From contig NZ_JABWGX010000038.1 of assembly GCF_021730435.1 (NCBI RefSeq), positions 1-33,617 of the forward strand: 33,617 nt of DNA. The letters run 5' to 3'. The notes below the pieces were generated by a model. That model was given only the letters and a program-made list of their open reading frames with translations, was not told where the DNA came from and ran no database searches. The stretch comes from Xanthobacter agilis (GTDB lineage Bacteria > Pseudomonadota > Alphaproteobacteria > Rhizobiales > Xanthobacteraceae). Both the position numbers and the translations under genes were made by a program. Below, piece after piece: positions 11,101 through 17,977 of the stretch (position 1 is the stretch's first letter; each line of letters opens with the position of its first letter).

Positions 11101-12915
11101 CCCGCCATTTTCGCCCAGAGCCTCGGCGCATCGGGCAATGGGCAAATCACGGTGAACGTCGCGAGCGGCGGTCTCGTGCAGGGCGGCACCGGGGCGGTGG
11201 CCTCGATCGTGCTCTCCGGTGGGCAGCAGAACACCATCACCATCGCCAGCGCAGGCGTGGTGAATGCGGGCACGGATCTCGCGATCAAGACCGGGGCGGC
11301 TGCGGACGCGGTGCAGGTGGCCGGCACGCTGAACGGAAGCGTGGACCTGGGCGGCGGCCGCAACAGTTTCGTCGTGCTGAAGGGCGGCCACTTCAACGCG
11401 GGCGACTACATCTTGATGCGGGACCCGACGCTACAGGTCGCCTCGGCGGCGGCTTTGGTCGGCGCGTCGGCGGCGGAGCATCTCACGCTCCGGAATTCCG
11501 GGACGATCAATCCGGGTGGCTTGAGCGCGCTGGCGAAGACGGGCCTGCTCGGGGCCTTCGTCTCCGACGGCGTCTTCCAGGCCGACATCGACGCCCGCTC
11601 GGGGGGCAACGATTTCATGGCCATCGACAAGAGCGCGACCTTGTCGGGGCTCATCGATGTCCGGCCCAAGACCATCGCGCCGAATGTGAGCTACAAGCTG
11701 CTGGAAGCGGCATCGGTGGACAACACGGCGGTCCCCACCGAGTCCGGCCTCGCCTACAGCTGGGACATGACCACTACGGCAACCGCCATCAGTGTCACGC
11801 CCATCGCCCATTTCGTGCCGGCGGGGGTGCCCTTGAACGGCAATCAGGCCGCGGTGGGCGGGGCGCTGCAGCAGGCATGGAACCTGGGCGGATCGAGCGG
11901 CATGACCAATGTCTTCTCGTCCCTCATCGACATTTCCGGCCTCTCTGCCTATCAGGCCGCGCTCGGCCAGTTCTCGCCGCAGATGCTCGGGACTTCCGCG
12001 ACGTTGCGGACCCAGGACAGCCGGGAGTTCCTGAACCGTACGCTCAGTTGCCCGGTCTTCAGCGCCGACAGCACGCAGCTGCATGAGGATCGCTGCGCTT
12101 GGACCCGTGTCATCGGCGGGCGCACCAGCCAGGACTCCAGTGGTCAGATGCCCGGTTTTGGGGTCAACAACCTGATCTTCCAGGCGGGGGTTCAAAGCGA
12201 AGTCGCCCCCGACACGTTCTTCGCCCTGTCGGCGGCCTACCAGCAATCCTGGCTGTCCGGTTCCGACGATTCGCTATCCTCGGACGGCAATGGCGTGGAT
12301 GTCGGCTTCGCGCTGAAGCGCCAGATGGGGCCGTGGCTGTTCGCGGCGGCGCTGGATCTCGGCTGGATGAGCTATGACAACCAGCGCACCCTGCGGACCA
12401 TGGCCGGTGCGCTGACAAGCACCGCGGACGTGATGAACGTCACCGGGCGCCTGCGTGGCTCCTATGAGATCGCCTTCAGCAACTGGTATGCGCGCCCCAG
12501 GGTCGATCTCGATCTGGTCTATGTGGACGCCTCAGGCTATTCCGAGCGGGGCTATACCGGGGCGGAGCTCGCCATCAACGGGGCGAGCCAGACCACTTTC
12601 GTGGTCGCGCCCGCGGTGGAGTTCGGCGGGCGGGTGGATCTGTCGGACGGGAGCGTGCTGCGGCCCTACCTGACGCTGGGGGCGTCCTTTGCCTCCAACG
12701 ACTCGTGGACCACCACGGCAAGCTTCCTCGCGGCGCCGCTGGGTGCCGCGTCGTTCACCGCCAACACGCCCATGCCGAATGCGCTCGGGACGCTTGAAGT
12801 CGGCCTTCAGGCGCTCTCCAAGGAGAACCTGGAACTGAAGCTGGAATACAATCTCAACGCCAATGGCGACTACACCTCGCAATTGGGCGCGGCACGGTTC
12901 GCCATCCACTTCTGA
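2131..12915 (+). CDS. Giant glycine-rich autotransporter (type V secretion) with repeat passenger
   Basis: A 3,594-residue protein. Residues 1-56 form an extended signal peptide (basic n-region, hydrophobic core around 36-50, predicted cleavage after PAPVRA). Residues about 70-2990 are a Gly/Ser/Ala/Thr repeat passenger built on units of 58-75 residues: a LGGSGGSGG stretch, a VTVSNTGxITTSG strand pair, then GILAQSIGGGGGxGG. I count about 34 near-canonical QS(I/V)GGGGG motifs, preceded by about 13 degenerate ones and one decayed final copy. Residues about 3000-3320 resemble the beta-helix/autochaperone segment of autotransporters, and about 3320-3594 are the beta-barrel, starting CAWTRVIGG and ending in the C-terminal Phe typical of BAM substrates. 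The ATG at 2131 has GGGGCGG just upstream. Expected to be displayed on the cell surface, probably as an adhesin or fibre; the ligand is unknown. An unrelated exported Gly-rich protein is unlikely given the barrel. Confidence 0.92.
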   Translation: MAEGQGRSGGAQCVKAGRVYGASTARLRLSTALSTSLCGIVALAGAGLVAPAPVRAQSLPYARTVIGSPGGNGSSEHYIHDDAHGGAGGGGQGLGSYSASVSGAVSGSSAFVLSTTGGSGGAGGAGTTGGGGSNNGTGGNGGAGGYGGLLQQITIQSVTATTSGPAILTQSAGGAGGIGGYGYSLLDNGYGGTGGGGGNGGAINIAVSGSQVSSQGQGIVINSFGGLGGASGEGATTDGSALGYVGGAGGNGNAIGFALSGSSVSGGSGAILIQSIGGAGGTGGTSDAVDYSSTSAAGGLGGGTGRTYGQLAQATVVGAAYGISVQVVGGAGGDGGYAKNRFSTPTAGAGGAGGDGNYAGLNISQSTIQATAGNAIVITSAGGGGGAAGYASSATAGLNTASGGQGGNGGAVSLTVTGTQGQSNSTVIGSANAILLNSNGGAGGTGGKAYGGTVEPTGGTGGVGGNGGTVSATISYTSITAAGGDGLAVASTGGNGGNGGYTHATANAANGGVGGGGGNGGNITLSLTAISTTASVTAIRVASIGGAGGAGGEGDSTFANATGGDGGLGGSAGTVSIAVSGTIHGSATGIEGRADGGAGGQGGYGYAGVANAWGGNGGYGGAGGTVSVTVGANTTVAVTGSSNAQAVAVYANGGNAGAGYIAKPDYVGGYSATGGNGGNGGTGGAASLTVQGGATLSTTGNASPVVLVQANGGNGGSGATANGAWNLTGGNGGQGGNAISTGKAVNVSIASGVSITASGYGSNGILAESLGGIGASGASVYGGFVSSSGGNAGKGGSSGYVYVNSSANVTTTGAASVGIVVQSVAGGGGNGGDAGGGFTAMGGNGASSGSAGNATGINQGAVNTYGNYSHGMLVQSVGGGGGSLILGTGQIAIGGSTQAGGSSGTGTGATALARNSGTITTRGAYSDGLLVQAIGGGGGNGGGAGGLVSLGGQGASGGAGGTAKVYNSGLISTSNANAFGIVAQSIGGGGGRGGGAIAAGIGISAAIGGGGGAGGAGGTVYVKNAGASASTVTVMTSGAYSTAVLAQSVGGGGGAGGSATADTLEGVSFTIGGTGGSGGNAGNVAVVNAAGITTSGDRASGILAQSIGGGGGSGGSALSRSGGLFGAAAVALGGSGGSGGVGYAASVNNSGVISTSGLDSMGIVAQSIGGGGGNGGSAAAEAASIGVDVSVSVSAALGGSGGSGNNAGTVTVSNTGIVTTSGSGATGILAQAIGGGGGTGGDASALSVAGSNGFALAVSASLGGSGGGGGAGGAVTVTNSGTVATRGNFADAIIAQSIGGGGGNGGVGASSSNALTLSKSVSVSLSAGGSGGTASAGAAVTVTNSGTITTTGASARGILAQSIGGGGGTAGGGTANAQSGTVNLGVTLGGTGGGGGNGGSVGVQNTGVIATTGGDADGILAQSIGGGGGSGGSASGTTETDTYLPNSNAGFSLTAALGGQGGSGGDGKAVTVSNVAADPHATLLISTAGDHASAIVAQSIGGGGGKGGAAAGSASGGKAALTFTLGATGGDGGIGGAVNVVSRGVVVTKGKDAAAIIAQSVGGGGGIAGNSNSVTTSKIALGAAISSSGGSGEHGGSVSVTTDGKVQTTGELSDAILAQSVGGGGGIGGSAGADGHAKGQDSISATLTLGGAGGSGSFGGAVLVTNAADIVTRGASANGILAQSIGGGGGKGGSSTSKGDKGASYSISAALGGDGGSGAHGGDVSVSTSGDISVSGDHANGILAQSVGGGGGSVGTSAAVAASKTASLSFSLAGNGGSGASGGTVKVTSTGNVQTAGHDGVGVLAQSIGGGGGNAASATNAASAKFAVGAAVGGTGGGGGNGGNAYATFANTTLGSITTTGQASDAVLVQSIGGGGGTGGAGTGKADGAGGNSVSLDVAVGGGGGSGGKGETAQIVGGGATSQGVAIRTYGTGANGVVAQSIGGGGGKGAGATSSSAEKGDSSAAALSVGIGGNGGQGNKGGDASVSWNSGTVTTSGDHAAGIIAQSIGGGGGLALNTHAAADGTKAQASIAVALGGSGGDGNAGGTAAVQSAAQILTNGAFSYGILVQSIGGGGGKSGTSGGASEGGTAGVTLSLSGSGGSGNTGGTATADVTAGVATTGHGASAILVQSIGGGGGSASSADNAASAQFAVGGSVGGTGGGGGNGGTATATLAAASSGLVISTTGNAADAVLVQSIGGSGGSGGAGTGKADGKGGNGLSLDVGVGGGSGSGGNGSTATITNGAPADPSGTAFAIVTLGVGANGLVAQSIGGGGGKGGASSSTTSGDTAANLSASVGGAGGTGGKGGTASVTNAGIIQTSGDHSSAILVQSIGGGGGNAVASSSTAKGQSAKLNLSASLGGSGGVAGNGGAASVTNSGALTTAGDFSHGLLVQSIGGGGGNAAVTGDSGSGGTAAVGLALTGSGAGGGQGGSVNVTNTADITTSGLGASAILAQSVGGGGGTAGSAQNATTGQVAVGASIGGGGGSGGKGGDVGVYGSSAMQITTSGDMADAILAQSIGGGGGVGGGGRTKADGKGGSSVGLAATVGGGGGTGGNGGAVKVLFGTGTSTLISTSGHDAAGLVAQSVGGGGGKAGLSSSASGDTGGTVSLSATVGGSGGTGGGGGTVTVNVDALVNTAGAGSDGLLVQSIGGGGGTAAAANSTADGGSNTVNVGLTLGGSGGTGGNGGKVTLTQSGEIVTSGDSSNGALVQSIGGGGGRASSVGADSGTGSVAAAVALGGSGNVAGNGGKVAVTIEGLIQTSGDTAAGVLAQSIGGGGGLAATSTSDASGSHSVALTLGASGGAGGAGETVTVTLAEAASISTSGTNSHGLLLQSIGGGGGLAGAAASDGTGAVAFGGAGGVGGNGGNVYATVAGTIQTSGDGASAIFAQSIGGGGGIGGSAASAVFSVSDGISGSGGGAGNGGIVDVSVTGLVKTTGANTAAIVAQSIGGGGGLAGTTSGIGLGTAGGTGTGGAVTVNVGGSVIATGAGSPAIFAQSLGASGNGQITVNVASGGLVQGGTGAVASIVLSGGQQNTITIASAGVVNAGTDLAIKTGAAADAVQVAGTLNGSVDLGGGRNSFVVLKGGHFNAGDYILMRDPTLQVASAAALVGASAAEHLTLRNSGTINPGGLSALAKTGLLGAFVSDGVFQADIDARSGGNDFMAIDKSATLSGLIDVRPKTIAPNVSYKLLEAASVDNTAVPTESGLAYSWDMTTTATAISVTPIAHFVPAGVPLNGNQAAVGGALQQAWNLGGSSGMTNVFSSLIDISGLSAYQAALGQFSPQMLGTSATLRTQDSREFLNRTLSCPVFSADSTQLHEDRCAWTRVIGGRTSQDSSGQMPGFGVNNLIFQAGVQSEVAPDTFFALSAAYQQSWLSGSDDSLSSDGNGVDVGFALKRQMGPWLFAAALDLGWMSYDNQRTLRTMAGALTSTADVMNVTGRLRGSYEIAFSNWYARPRVDLDLVYVDASGYSERGYTGAELAINGASQTTFVVAPAVEFGGRVDLSDGSVLRPYLTLGASFASNDSWTTTASFLAAPLGAASFTANTPMPNALGTLEVGLQALSKENLELKLEYNLNANGDYTSQLGAARFAIHF
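7606..10521 (+). repeat. Higher-order repeat (about 972 bp, five motif units each) in the autotransporter passenger
   Basis: The segments KFAVGAAVGGTGG, QFAVGGSVGGTGG and QVAVGASIGGGGG occur with their first aligned codon at 7606, 8578 and 9550, exactly 972 bp (324 residues) apart. A second anchor, (G/T)KADGxGG, has its Lys codon at 7783, 8758 and 9721 (spacings 975 and 963). The intervals from 7606 to 8578 and from 8578 to 9550 each contain five QSIGGGGG-type motifs. The right boundary of the third copy is estimated from the period. Confidence 0.7.
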
Positions 12916-12959
12916 CGGTGGTCCCCTCTGGGGCGCGCGGCCGATGTGGCTGTTGCGCC

Positions 12960-15041
12960 CTACCGGGGCTCGCTGGTGCTGAGCTGCGGGGCGGGCGAAG
13001 CGTCGCCGGCCTCATCGTCCTGGGCTGGGAGTTCGATCACAAAGACGGCGCCTTCCGCGCCGTTGCGGACCGATAGCCGGCCGGCGTGATTGCGGACGAT
13101 GCCGAAGCTCACCGAAAGGCCGAGCCCGGTGCCCTTGCCGGGAGGCTTGGTGGTGAAGAACGGCTGGAAAACCCGCTCCATGATGTCCGAGGAGATGCCC
13201 CCGGCATTGTCCGAGACCTCGATAAAGACCTTGCGGCTCTCTCCCGCCGCCGGTTCGGGCGACGTCACATCGATGCCGATCCGGCCGGGTACGCTGTCGC
13301 CGCGCGCGGCCGAGGCGTCGAGAACGGCATCTCGCGCATTCTGAAGCAGGTTGATGAGCACTTGCTCCAACTGATTTTGCCGGCACAGGATCTTGGGAAG
13401 GTCCGGCGCCACATGGATCTCGATGTGAATGTCGTCGAGCCGGATCTGTTCCCCGAGAACCTGCAACGCGCCCGCCACCGCGTTCTCGGCGCGACAGGGG
13501 CGAAGCTCGTCGTCGCTCTTGCGCCCGAAGATGCGCATATGATCGACGATGCGGCTCATGCGCTCGGTCTGCTGGATGATGCGATTGAGCTTGGCCGTGA
13601 GATATTCGTGGGTCGCGCCCCTCTGCATGGCCGTCAACGCATTAGTCGCGGCAAGGCGGATCACGCCGAGGGGCTGGTTGATCTCGTGCGCGAGGCCGGT
13701 GGCGACTTCTCCGAGCGAGGCCAGCTTCGACATCTGATAAAGCTTGCTTTCCTCCATGCGGCGGGTGGTCTGATCCAGGGCGAACACGACGACTTCCTTC
13801 TTTTCGGCACTCGGCCGGTCCGCTTCCAAGGATTTGAGAGGCGCCACCACCATCTCCACCTCCCATTCGTTGTGGCCGTCGGCCAGGTGCTCATTGCTCA
13901 CCATGGGGACGTTGAGGCCGGCGGTGACACCGCGGAACCTGTTGCTTCGCGCATATCTGCGCACCGCGGCCCCCATCGGGCTTGCCGGCACGGCGCTCAC
14001 CTCGTTCGGCCCGCTTTCATCCACATGCAGGACGCTGATGCCCGGCACGCGGCTGATGGCGCCAAGCACATCCGCTTCCCGCCGACGGGCCTGCGCCTCG
14101 AGCCCCTGGGCATTGAGGCGCTTTTGCATGTTTATGTAGCGGCTCGCCAGGAGGACCAGGATCAGCAGTGCAGCGGCGAGCCCCACCGCGGTGCCCCATA
14201 TGGCCGTGCGAAAGTCTCGGGTCTGTTGCTGAATGAAATCCAGGGAATAGCCGACCATCGCCGAGATGGGATAACGCTCGGAGCGGATCATGTGGCCGAT
14301 ACGGACGATGCCGTCGAGGGTGCTTCTGAAATCATAGTCCGCCTCCGTCGCCGACATGATCCGCTTGAACGCGGGGCTGTCGGAGACGTCATCGCCGAAC
14401 GAGGTGTCTTTCGCCGCGCGGGCGCGGATGACGCCGTCGTTACCCGCGAGGGCGATCAGCATGTTGTCTTCAAGCCTCAACTGTTTGAAGAATTCGATGA
14501 ACTCCGAGATGGCGAAGGATGCGACGACCACGCCGCCAAAATGCCCATGCCCGTCGTCCAGCGGACGCGTCAATTGCAGCGTCCAGGCATTCGATACGCG
14601 TCCGAGCACCGGCTTGCTGATGAAGAGATCTCCCCGCGGGGAGTTATGATCCATATGGACGCGGATATGCTCCCGGTCGGACACATCCACGGGCTTCGCG
14701 GAGGGGCTGGAGAGGTTGCTGGCGATCAGCATCCCCTTCTTGTCCACGACCGCAAGTTGGATGATGGAGGCGGGAAGCTTCACGTCCCTCAGGGCTTCGT
14801 AGGCCTGCTGGGGGCTCCAGTTGGCGTCGAAGGTGCCGGCGAAGTTCTGCATCCAGGCATCGATCGGATCGATCGAGCGCTCGAAGCTGTGCAGCAGCAG
14901 TCTTGTGAGCTTGGCCGCACTGTCCTTTGCGTTGTGGATCTCAGTCTTGCTGTGCAGAGTGTAAAGGGTCACCGCCGCTGCAAACGGCAGGCACCCCACC
15001 AGGATGAGCAGGGCCGCCAGCAGCAGCGTGACCGGGTTCAC
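12960..15041 (-). CDS. Membrane sensor histidine kinase with periplasmic Cache domain
   Basis: A 693-residue hybrid-free histidine kinase. Order: a transmembrane helix at about 5-27, a periplasmic double-Cache-like sensor at about 30-275, a second transmembrane helix at about 277-300 ([18 protein letters not shown]), a PAS-like linker to about 430, a HisKA domain with [18 protein letters not shown] whose phospho-accepting His is H452, then the HATPase domain with the N box ([16 protein letters not shown]), G1 box (DNAGGIS) and the [16 protein letters not shown] lid. This is the family of kinases that sense small molecules through Cache domains; the ligand cannot be read from sequence. It lies 28 bp downstream of the CheY-like receiver gene, which is very likely its partner in the same operon. 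It converges on the autotransporter gene with only 44 bp between the stops. Confidence 0.93.
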   Translation of the reverse strand: MNPVTLLLAALLILVGCLPFAAAVTLYTLHSKTEIHNAKDSAAKLTRLLLHSFERSIDPIDAWMQNFAGTFDANWSPQQAYEALRDVKLPASIIQLAVVDKKGMLIASNLSSPSAKPVDVSDREHIRVHMDHNSPRGDLFISKPVLGRVSNAWTLQLTRPLDDGHGHFGGVVVASFAISEFIEFFKQLRLEDNMLIALAGNDGVIRARAAKDTSFGDDVSDSPAFKRIMSATEADYDFRSTLDGIVRIGHMIRSERYPISAMVGYSLDFIQQQTRDFRTAIWGTAVGLAAALLILVLLASRYINMQKRLNAQGLEAQARRREADVLGAISRVPGISVLHVDESGPNEVSAVPASPMGAAVRRYARSNRFRGVTAGLNVPMVSNEHLADGHNEWEVEMVVAPLKSLEADRPSAEKKEVVVFALDQTTRRMEESKLYQMSKLASLGEVATGLAHEINQPLGVIRLAATNALTAMQRGATHEYLTAKLNRIIQQTERMSRIVDHMRIFGRKSDDELRPCRAENAVAGALQVLGEQIRLDDIHIEIHVAPDLPKILCRQNQLEQVLINLLQNARDAVLDASAARGDSVPGRIGIDVTSPEPAAGESRKVFIEVSDNAGGISSDIMERVFQPFFTTKPPGKGTGLGLSVSFGIVRNHAGRLSVRNGAEGAVFVIELPAQDDEAGDASPAPQLSTSEPR

Positions 15042-15069
15042 GATGCCGCCCGAGGAGCGAGCGGCCGTG

Positions 15070-15450
15070 TCAGGTTTGCCTATTCATTCCTCCCATGGTC
15101 GCCAAGGTCTGGCAGAAGCTGGCAAAGGCGAGCGGTTTAGGGAACCAGGCGTCGGCACCTGCCGCCTGCGCGCGCCGAATGTCCTCTTCCGCCGCATGTC
15201 CGGTCATCACCACGAATTTCATCGTGCGCTCGGGAAAAGATGCCTTCAATGCCTGGATCAGGTCCACGCCGTCCATGTCCGGCATGCGGATATCGGTGAC
15301 GACGATGTCAATATTGGGGTCGGCGCGCACGGCCGCGATCGCCTCCCCCGCGCGCGACACGCAGGTGGAGGTCAGCCCCTCGAACGACAGCGCTTCCGCC
15401 AGTTCATCGAGAAAGTCGGGCTCGTCGTCTACGATCAGCAAGTGGCTCAT
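15070..15450 (-). CDS. Stand-alone CheY-like response regulator receiver
   Basis: A 126-residue single REC domain with no output domain. The acidic pocket is DD at 8-9, the phospho-acceptor is D53 in VVTDIRMPDMDG, the switch Thr is T83 in VVMTGHA, and the conserved Lys is K105 in FPKP. It is the first gene of the pair with the histidine kinase (28-bp gap), so it is the probable phosphoryl acceptor of that kinase. Lacking an output domain, it must act by protein-protein contact or as a phosphorelay intermediate, possibly toward the divergent REC-EAL and REC-MarR proteins; this is inference from context. Confidence 0.92.
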   Translation of the reverse strand: MSHLLIVDDEPDFLDELAEALSFEGLTSTCVSRAGEAIAAVRADPNIDIVVTDIRMPDMDGVDLIQALKASFPERTMKFVVMTGHAAEEDIRRAQAAGADAWFPKPLAFASFCQTLATMGGMNRQT

Positions 15451-15939
15451 CGTCTGGGTCGCTTATCCGAAAGTAGACGGAATTGGATCTGCTTCTATGG
15501 GCAACCGCCACCGGTGGCGGGTCAAGGACAACTCGGTCCAAGATTGAGCCAAAAACATAAGATCGCACCAGATTAGATCAAATTGTGTGATAATGGTAAT
15601 ATGATACCTTATTGAGGTATCCATTGCCTCCGTATCTGACATCTATTTGGGTTGATGGTTTTTGATCCGGGCCATTGCAATCTTCAAATTACTGGACAAG
15701 ATAAGATGATGGTGGGGCGCGCGTGTATTTAAATGATACGCGTTCGCGGATTGAGCTTTTAGCCTCCGCGAAGGGAGAAATGATCGGTCAATGCCTGCGC
15801 TCGGGGAGAGGATATCCGTGCTGTCGGCGGTGAGTGGAAGAGTGCCGATACCTGTCTCTGCTTGTTCGGTCCGGTGGCCCTTCTGGGCATCGGCTAAGGG
15901 GAGGGAGGGAAAAGCCGATGCGGAGAGAACGCCAGGGTC
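15451..15939. other. 489-bp divergent intergenic region of the signalling cluster
   Basis: Separates the receiver/kinase pair (minus) from the REC-EAL/REC-MarR pair (plus). No gene is supported. The part from about 15540 to 15760 is AT-rich in contrast to the flanks and holds a clean inverted repeat (15603-15621). It must contain both promoters; individual promoter boxes could not be assigned reliably. Confidence 0.6.
15603..15621. promoter_or_regulatory. Candidate operator: GATACCT-N5-AGGTATC
   Basis: A perfect 7-bp inverted repeat with a TATTG spacer in the AT-rich centre of the divergent promoter region. Size and symmetry suit a dimeric winged-helix regulator such as the MarR-type response regulator encoded about 1.5 kb to the right. 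No T-run follows, which argues against a terminator. Confidence 0.4.
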
Positions 15940-17202
15940 ATGAAGAAGCGGATCTTCATTCTCGATGACGACGAGGCCTTCCGCGAGGATCTCGGCGAAT
16001 TGCTGGCCCTGGACGGGCACGATGTGGACGGCATGGGGGATGTGACCTCCTTTTCCCTGGAGGACCTCGGCCGTTACGATCTTCTCTTGCTCGACCTGTC
16101 CCTGCCCGGATTGGACGGCACCGAGGTCATCCGCGCGCTTTCGCGCATTCCGGTCCGGCCCCAGGTGGTGGTGATCAGCGGGAAGGGGGAGGATGTCCTG
16201 AGCGCGGTGGCCGATGCGGCCCGGTTGCAAGGCACTCCGATTCTCGCGGGCTTCACGAAGCCGTTCGAGCCGGCGGCGCTGCTGCGCCTCGTGAATGACG
16301 GTTGCGGTGTTGCGCAAGGCCCGGTTCGTGACGCGGCGCGGACGGACGGGGCCTCCATCGCCGCCGCGATTGCCGCGGCGATGGATCGCGATGCCCTCGC
16401 GGTGATGTTCCAGCCCAAGGTGGATGCGCGCAGCCTTGGCTTTTGCGGCGCGGAACTGCTGCTCGGCAATGAACTCCCCGGCATCGGCCGCATTGCCGTG
16501 CCGGATCTGATCGCCGCGGCGAGCCGCGACTGTGCCCTCATGGCGCGCCTCTCGTACTACACGATCCGTGCCGGCCTCCAGGGGTGCCGTCAGTGGCACG
16601 CGCGCGGATACGAAGGGGCGGTCAGCATCAACCTTCCGCTCGAACTGCTGATTGCCGCCGATACCCCCAGGATGCTGGTCCGCATGGTGGTGCAGGAGGG
16701 GCTGACGCCTTCGGCCGTCATCTGCGAGCTGACCGAGGATGCGTTGTACGACCGGTCCAGCGAGAGCCTCATGGCATTGGCGCAATTGCGGATTGCCGGG
16801 TTCGGGCTGGCGCTCGACGATGTGGGGCAGCGCCAGAGCGGATTGCTTCAGCTGGCGCGGCTGCCGGTGACCGAGCTCAAGATCGACATGGATCTGCTGC
16901 ACCGGGCGCGCCACTCGCAGAAGGCGCAGGATATCTTTTCAGCTCTGGTGAAGCTCGGGCACCGGCTCGGAATGAAGGTGGTCGCCGAAGGGGTGGAGAC
17001 GGCCGAGGATCTGGAGGCCACGCGCAGGGATACCGTGGATCTGATCCAGGGCTATCTGATCGCGCGAAAGATGCCAATTGGCGAATTGCTCGCCTGGCTC
17101 ACCGCCCAAGACGAGAAACAGGATGGCCGGATCGGCACGGACGAGGGAGATCGCAATGAACGAGCAGGCGCAGGGAGTGCCTCGTGTATTGCTGGTGGAT
17201 GA
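15940..17202 (+). CDS. REC-EAL response regulator (c-di-GMP phosphodiesterase-like)
   Basis: 420 residues: an N-terminal receiver (acidic DDD at 9-11, phospho-acceptor D52, S80, K107) and a C-terminal EAL domain at about 140-400. EAL proteins hydrolyse cyclic di-GMP to pGpG, or bind it when inactive. The signature EAL is here ELL (about E172) and the usual Arg after it is Gly, but the metal and catalytic positions look retained: N231 (SINLP), E263 (ELTE), D293-D294 (LDDVG), K314 (LKID), the Glu of VAEGVET and the Gln of QGY. Loop 6 after the DD pair is clearly altered (VGQRQSG in place of FGTGYSS). Activity is therefore uncertain. The C-terminal tail after about residue 395 is hydrophilic. 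The gene overlaps the next by 47 bp, so the two are likely translationally coupled. Confidence 0.9.
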   Translation: MKKRIFILDDDEAFREDLGELLALDGHDVDGMGDVTSFSLEDLGRYDLLLLDLSLPGLDGTEVIRALSRIPVRPQVVVISGKGEDVLSAVADAARLQGTPILAGFTKPFEPAALLRLVNDGCGVAQGPVRDAARTDGASIAAAIAAAMDRDALAVMFQPKVDARSLGFCGAELLLGNELPGIGRIAVPDLIAAASRDCALMARLSYYTIRAGLQGCRQWHARGYEGAVSINLPLELLIAADTPRMLVRMVVQEGLTPSAVICELTEDALYDRSSESLMALAQLRIAGFGLALDDVGQRQSGLLQLARLPVTELKIDMDLLHRARHSQKAQDIFSALVKLGHRLGMKVVAEGVETAEDLEATRRDTVDLIQGYLIARKMPIGELLAWLTAQDEKQDGRIGTDEGDRNERAGAGSASCIAGG

Positions 17203-17938
17203 TGATGCCGACGGCCTGACCGAGCTGCATGAAGGCCTTGAAATGCTGGGCATTCCGGCTCTGACCGCCATGTCGGCGGCGGAAGCGCTGGATCTGGTGG
17301 AAAAGCACGGCAGTCTTGAAGTCATCGTGACGGATCTGCAGCTGCCGCGCATCGACGGGATCGAGCTGCTGCAGAAGCTGGCGACCCGTCGCCGGTCATT
17401 GCCGCTGGCCGCCATCGTGGTGACGGGACATGCCTCGCTGGATCGTGCCGTGAGCGCCCTGCGCCTGCGGGTGCTCGACTTCCTGCAAAAGCCGGTGACG
17501 GCGGACGAGGTGGCGTCGGCGATCGCCCGCGCCTTCGCGCTGGTGGGGGGCGCGCCGACGCAGGCGCGAACGGCGGGCGTCGAGATCATCAACACCGCGC
17601 TCTACCTTCGCGTCCTGGTTGCCGCGCAGGTGGACCGGACCGCGATTTTTGAAACCGACCTGTTCGGCGATCCGGCGTGGGAGATGCTGCTGGATCTGTT
17701 CATGTCGGAGGCCTACCACCGGCCGATTTCCGTCACCAGCCTTTGCATTGCGTCCGGCGCGCCCACGACCACCGCCCTGCGGCGCATCGATGATCTGGTG
17801 ACAGCGGGCCTTGTGGAGCGAGAGCCCGATCAACAGGACCGGCGCCGGACCGTGGTCAAGCTCACCACCCACGGGCGCGAGCGGATGGAGGCGTTTCTCC
17901 GCCGCCAGCTGGAGCGGCTCGGACAGAAGCCGGACTGA
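17156..17938 (+). CDS. Response regulator with C-terminal MarR-type winged helix
   Basis: 260 residues from the ATG at 17156, chosen because GAGGGAG lies just upstream; a longer frame from 17078 lies wholly within the EAL gene. The receiver has DDD at 15-17, phospho-acceptor D60 (VTDLQLPRIDG), T90 and K112. After a linker, residues about 165-255 form a MarR-like winged helix: SVTSLCIASGAPTTTALRRI, then LVTAGLVEREPDQQDRRRT with the typical basic wing (DQQDRRR) and KLTTHGRERM. Receiver domains are normally joined to OmpR, LuxR or Fis-type DNA-binding domains, so a MarR-type output is unusual. It probably controls genes in this cluster. A perfect hairpin follows its stop. Confidence 0.9.
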   Translation: MNEQAQGVPRVLLVDDDADGLTELHEGLEMLGIPALTAMSAAEALDLVEKHGSLEVIVTDLQLPRIDGIELLQKLATRRRSLPLAAIVVTGHASLDRAVSALRLRVLDFLQKPVTADEVASAIARAFALVGGAPTQARTAGVEIINTALYLRVLVAAQVDRTAIFETDLFGDPAWEMLLDLFMSEAYHRPISVTSLCIASGAPTTTALRRIDDLVTAGLVEREPDQQDRRRTVVKLTTHGRERMEAFLRRQLERLGQKPD

Positions 17939-17977
17939 GGCCAAAGGCCGGTGACTCGCAGGCGTGGGCCTTTGGCC
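17939..17977 (+). terminator. Strong hairpin directly after the REC-MarR gene
   Basis: GGCCAAAGGCC at 17939-17949 pairs perfectly over 11 bp with GGCCTTTGGCC at 17967-17977, starting one base after the stop codon. There is no downstream T-run, so it is terminator-like or RNA-stabilising rather than a textbook intrinsic terminator. Confidence 0.55.

Noticed and set aside
12916-12959. GGGCGC...GCGCCC hairpin as a bidirectional terminator between the autotransporter and kinase genes
   Set aside because: Arms are short with a long loop and no T-run; too weak to call.
13086-15140. 684-codon plus-strand frame opposite the histidine kinase
   Set aside because: The minus frame has complete HisKA/HATPase motifs; the plus translation is an Arg/His/Gly-rich shadow.
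15643-16914. 423-codon minus-strand frame opposite the REC-EAL gene
   Set aside because: The plus strand encodes clear REC and EAL motifs; the minus translation has no recognisable domain.
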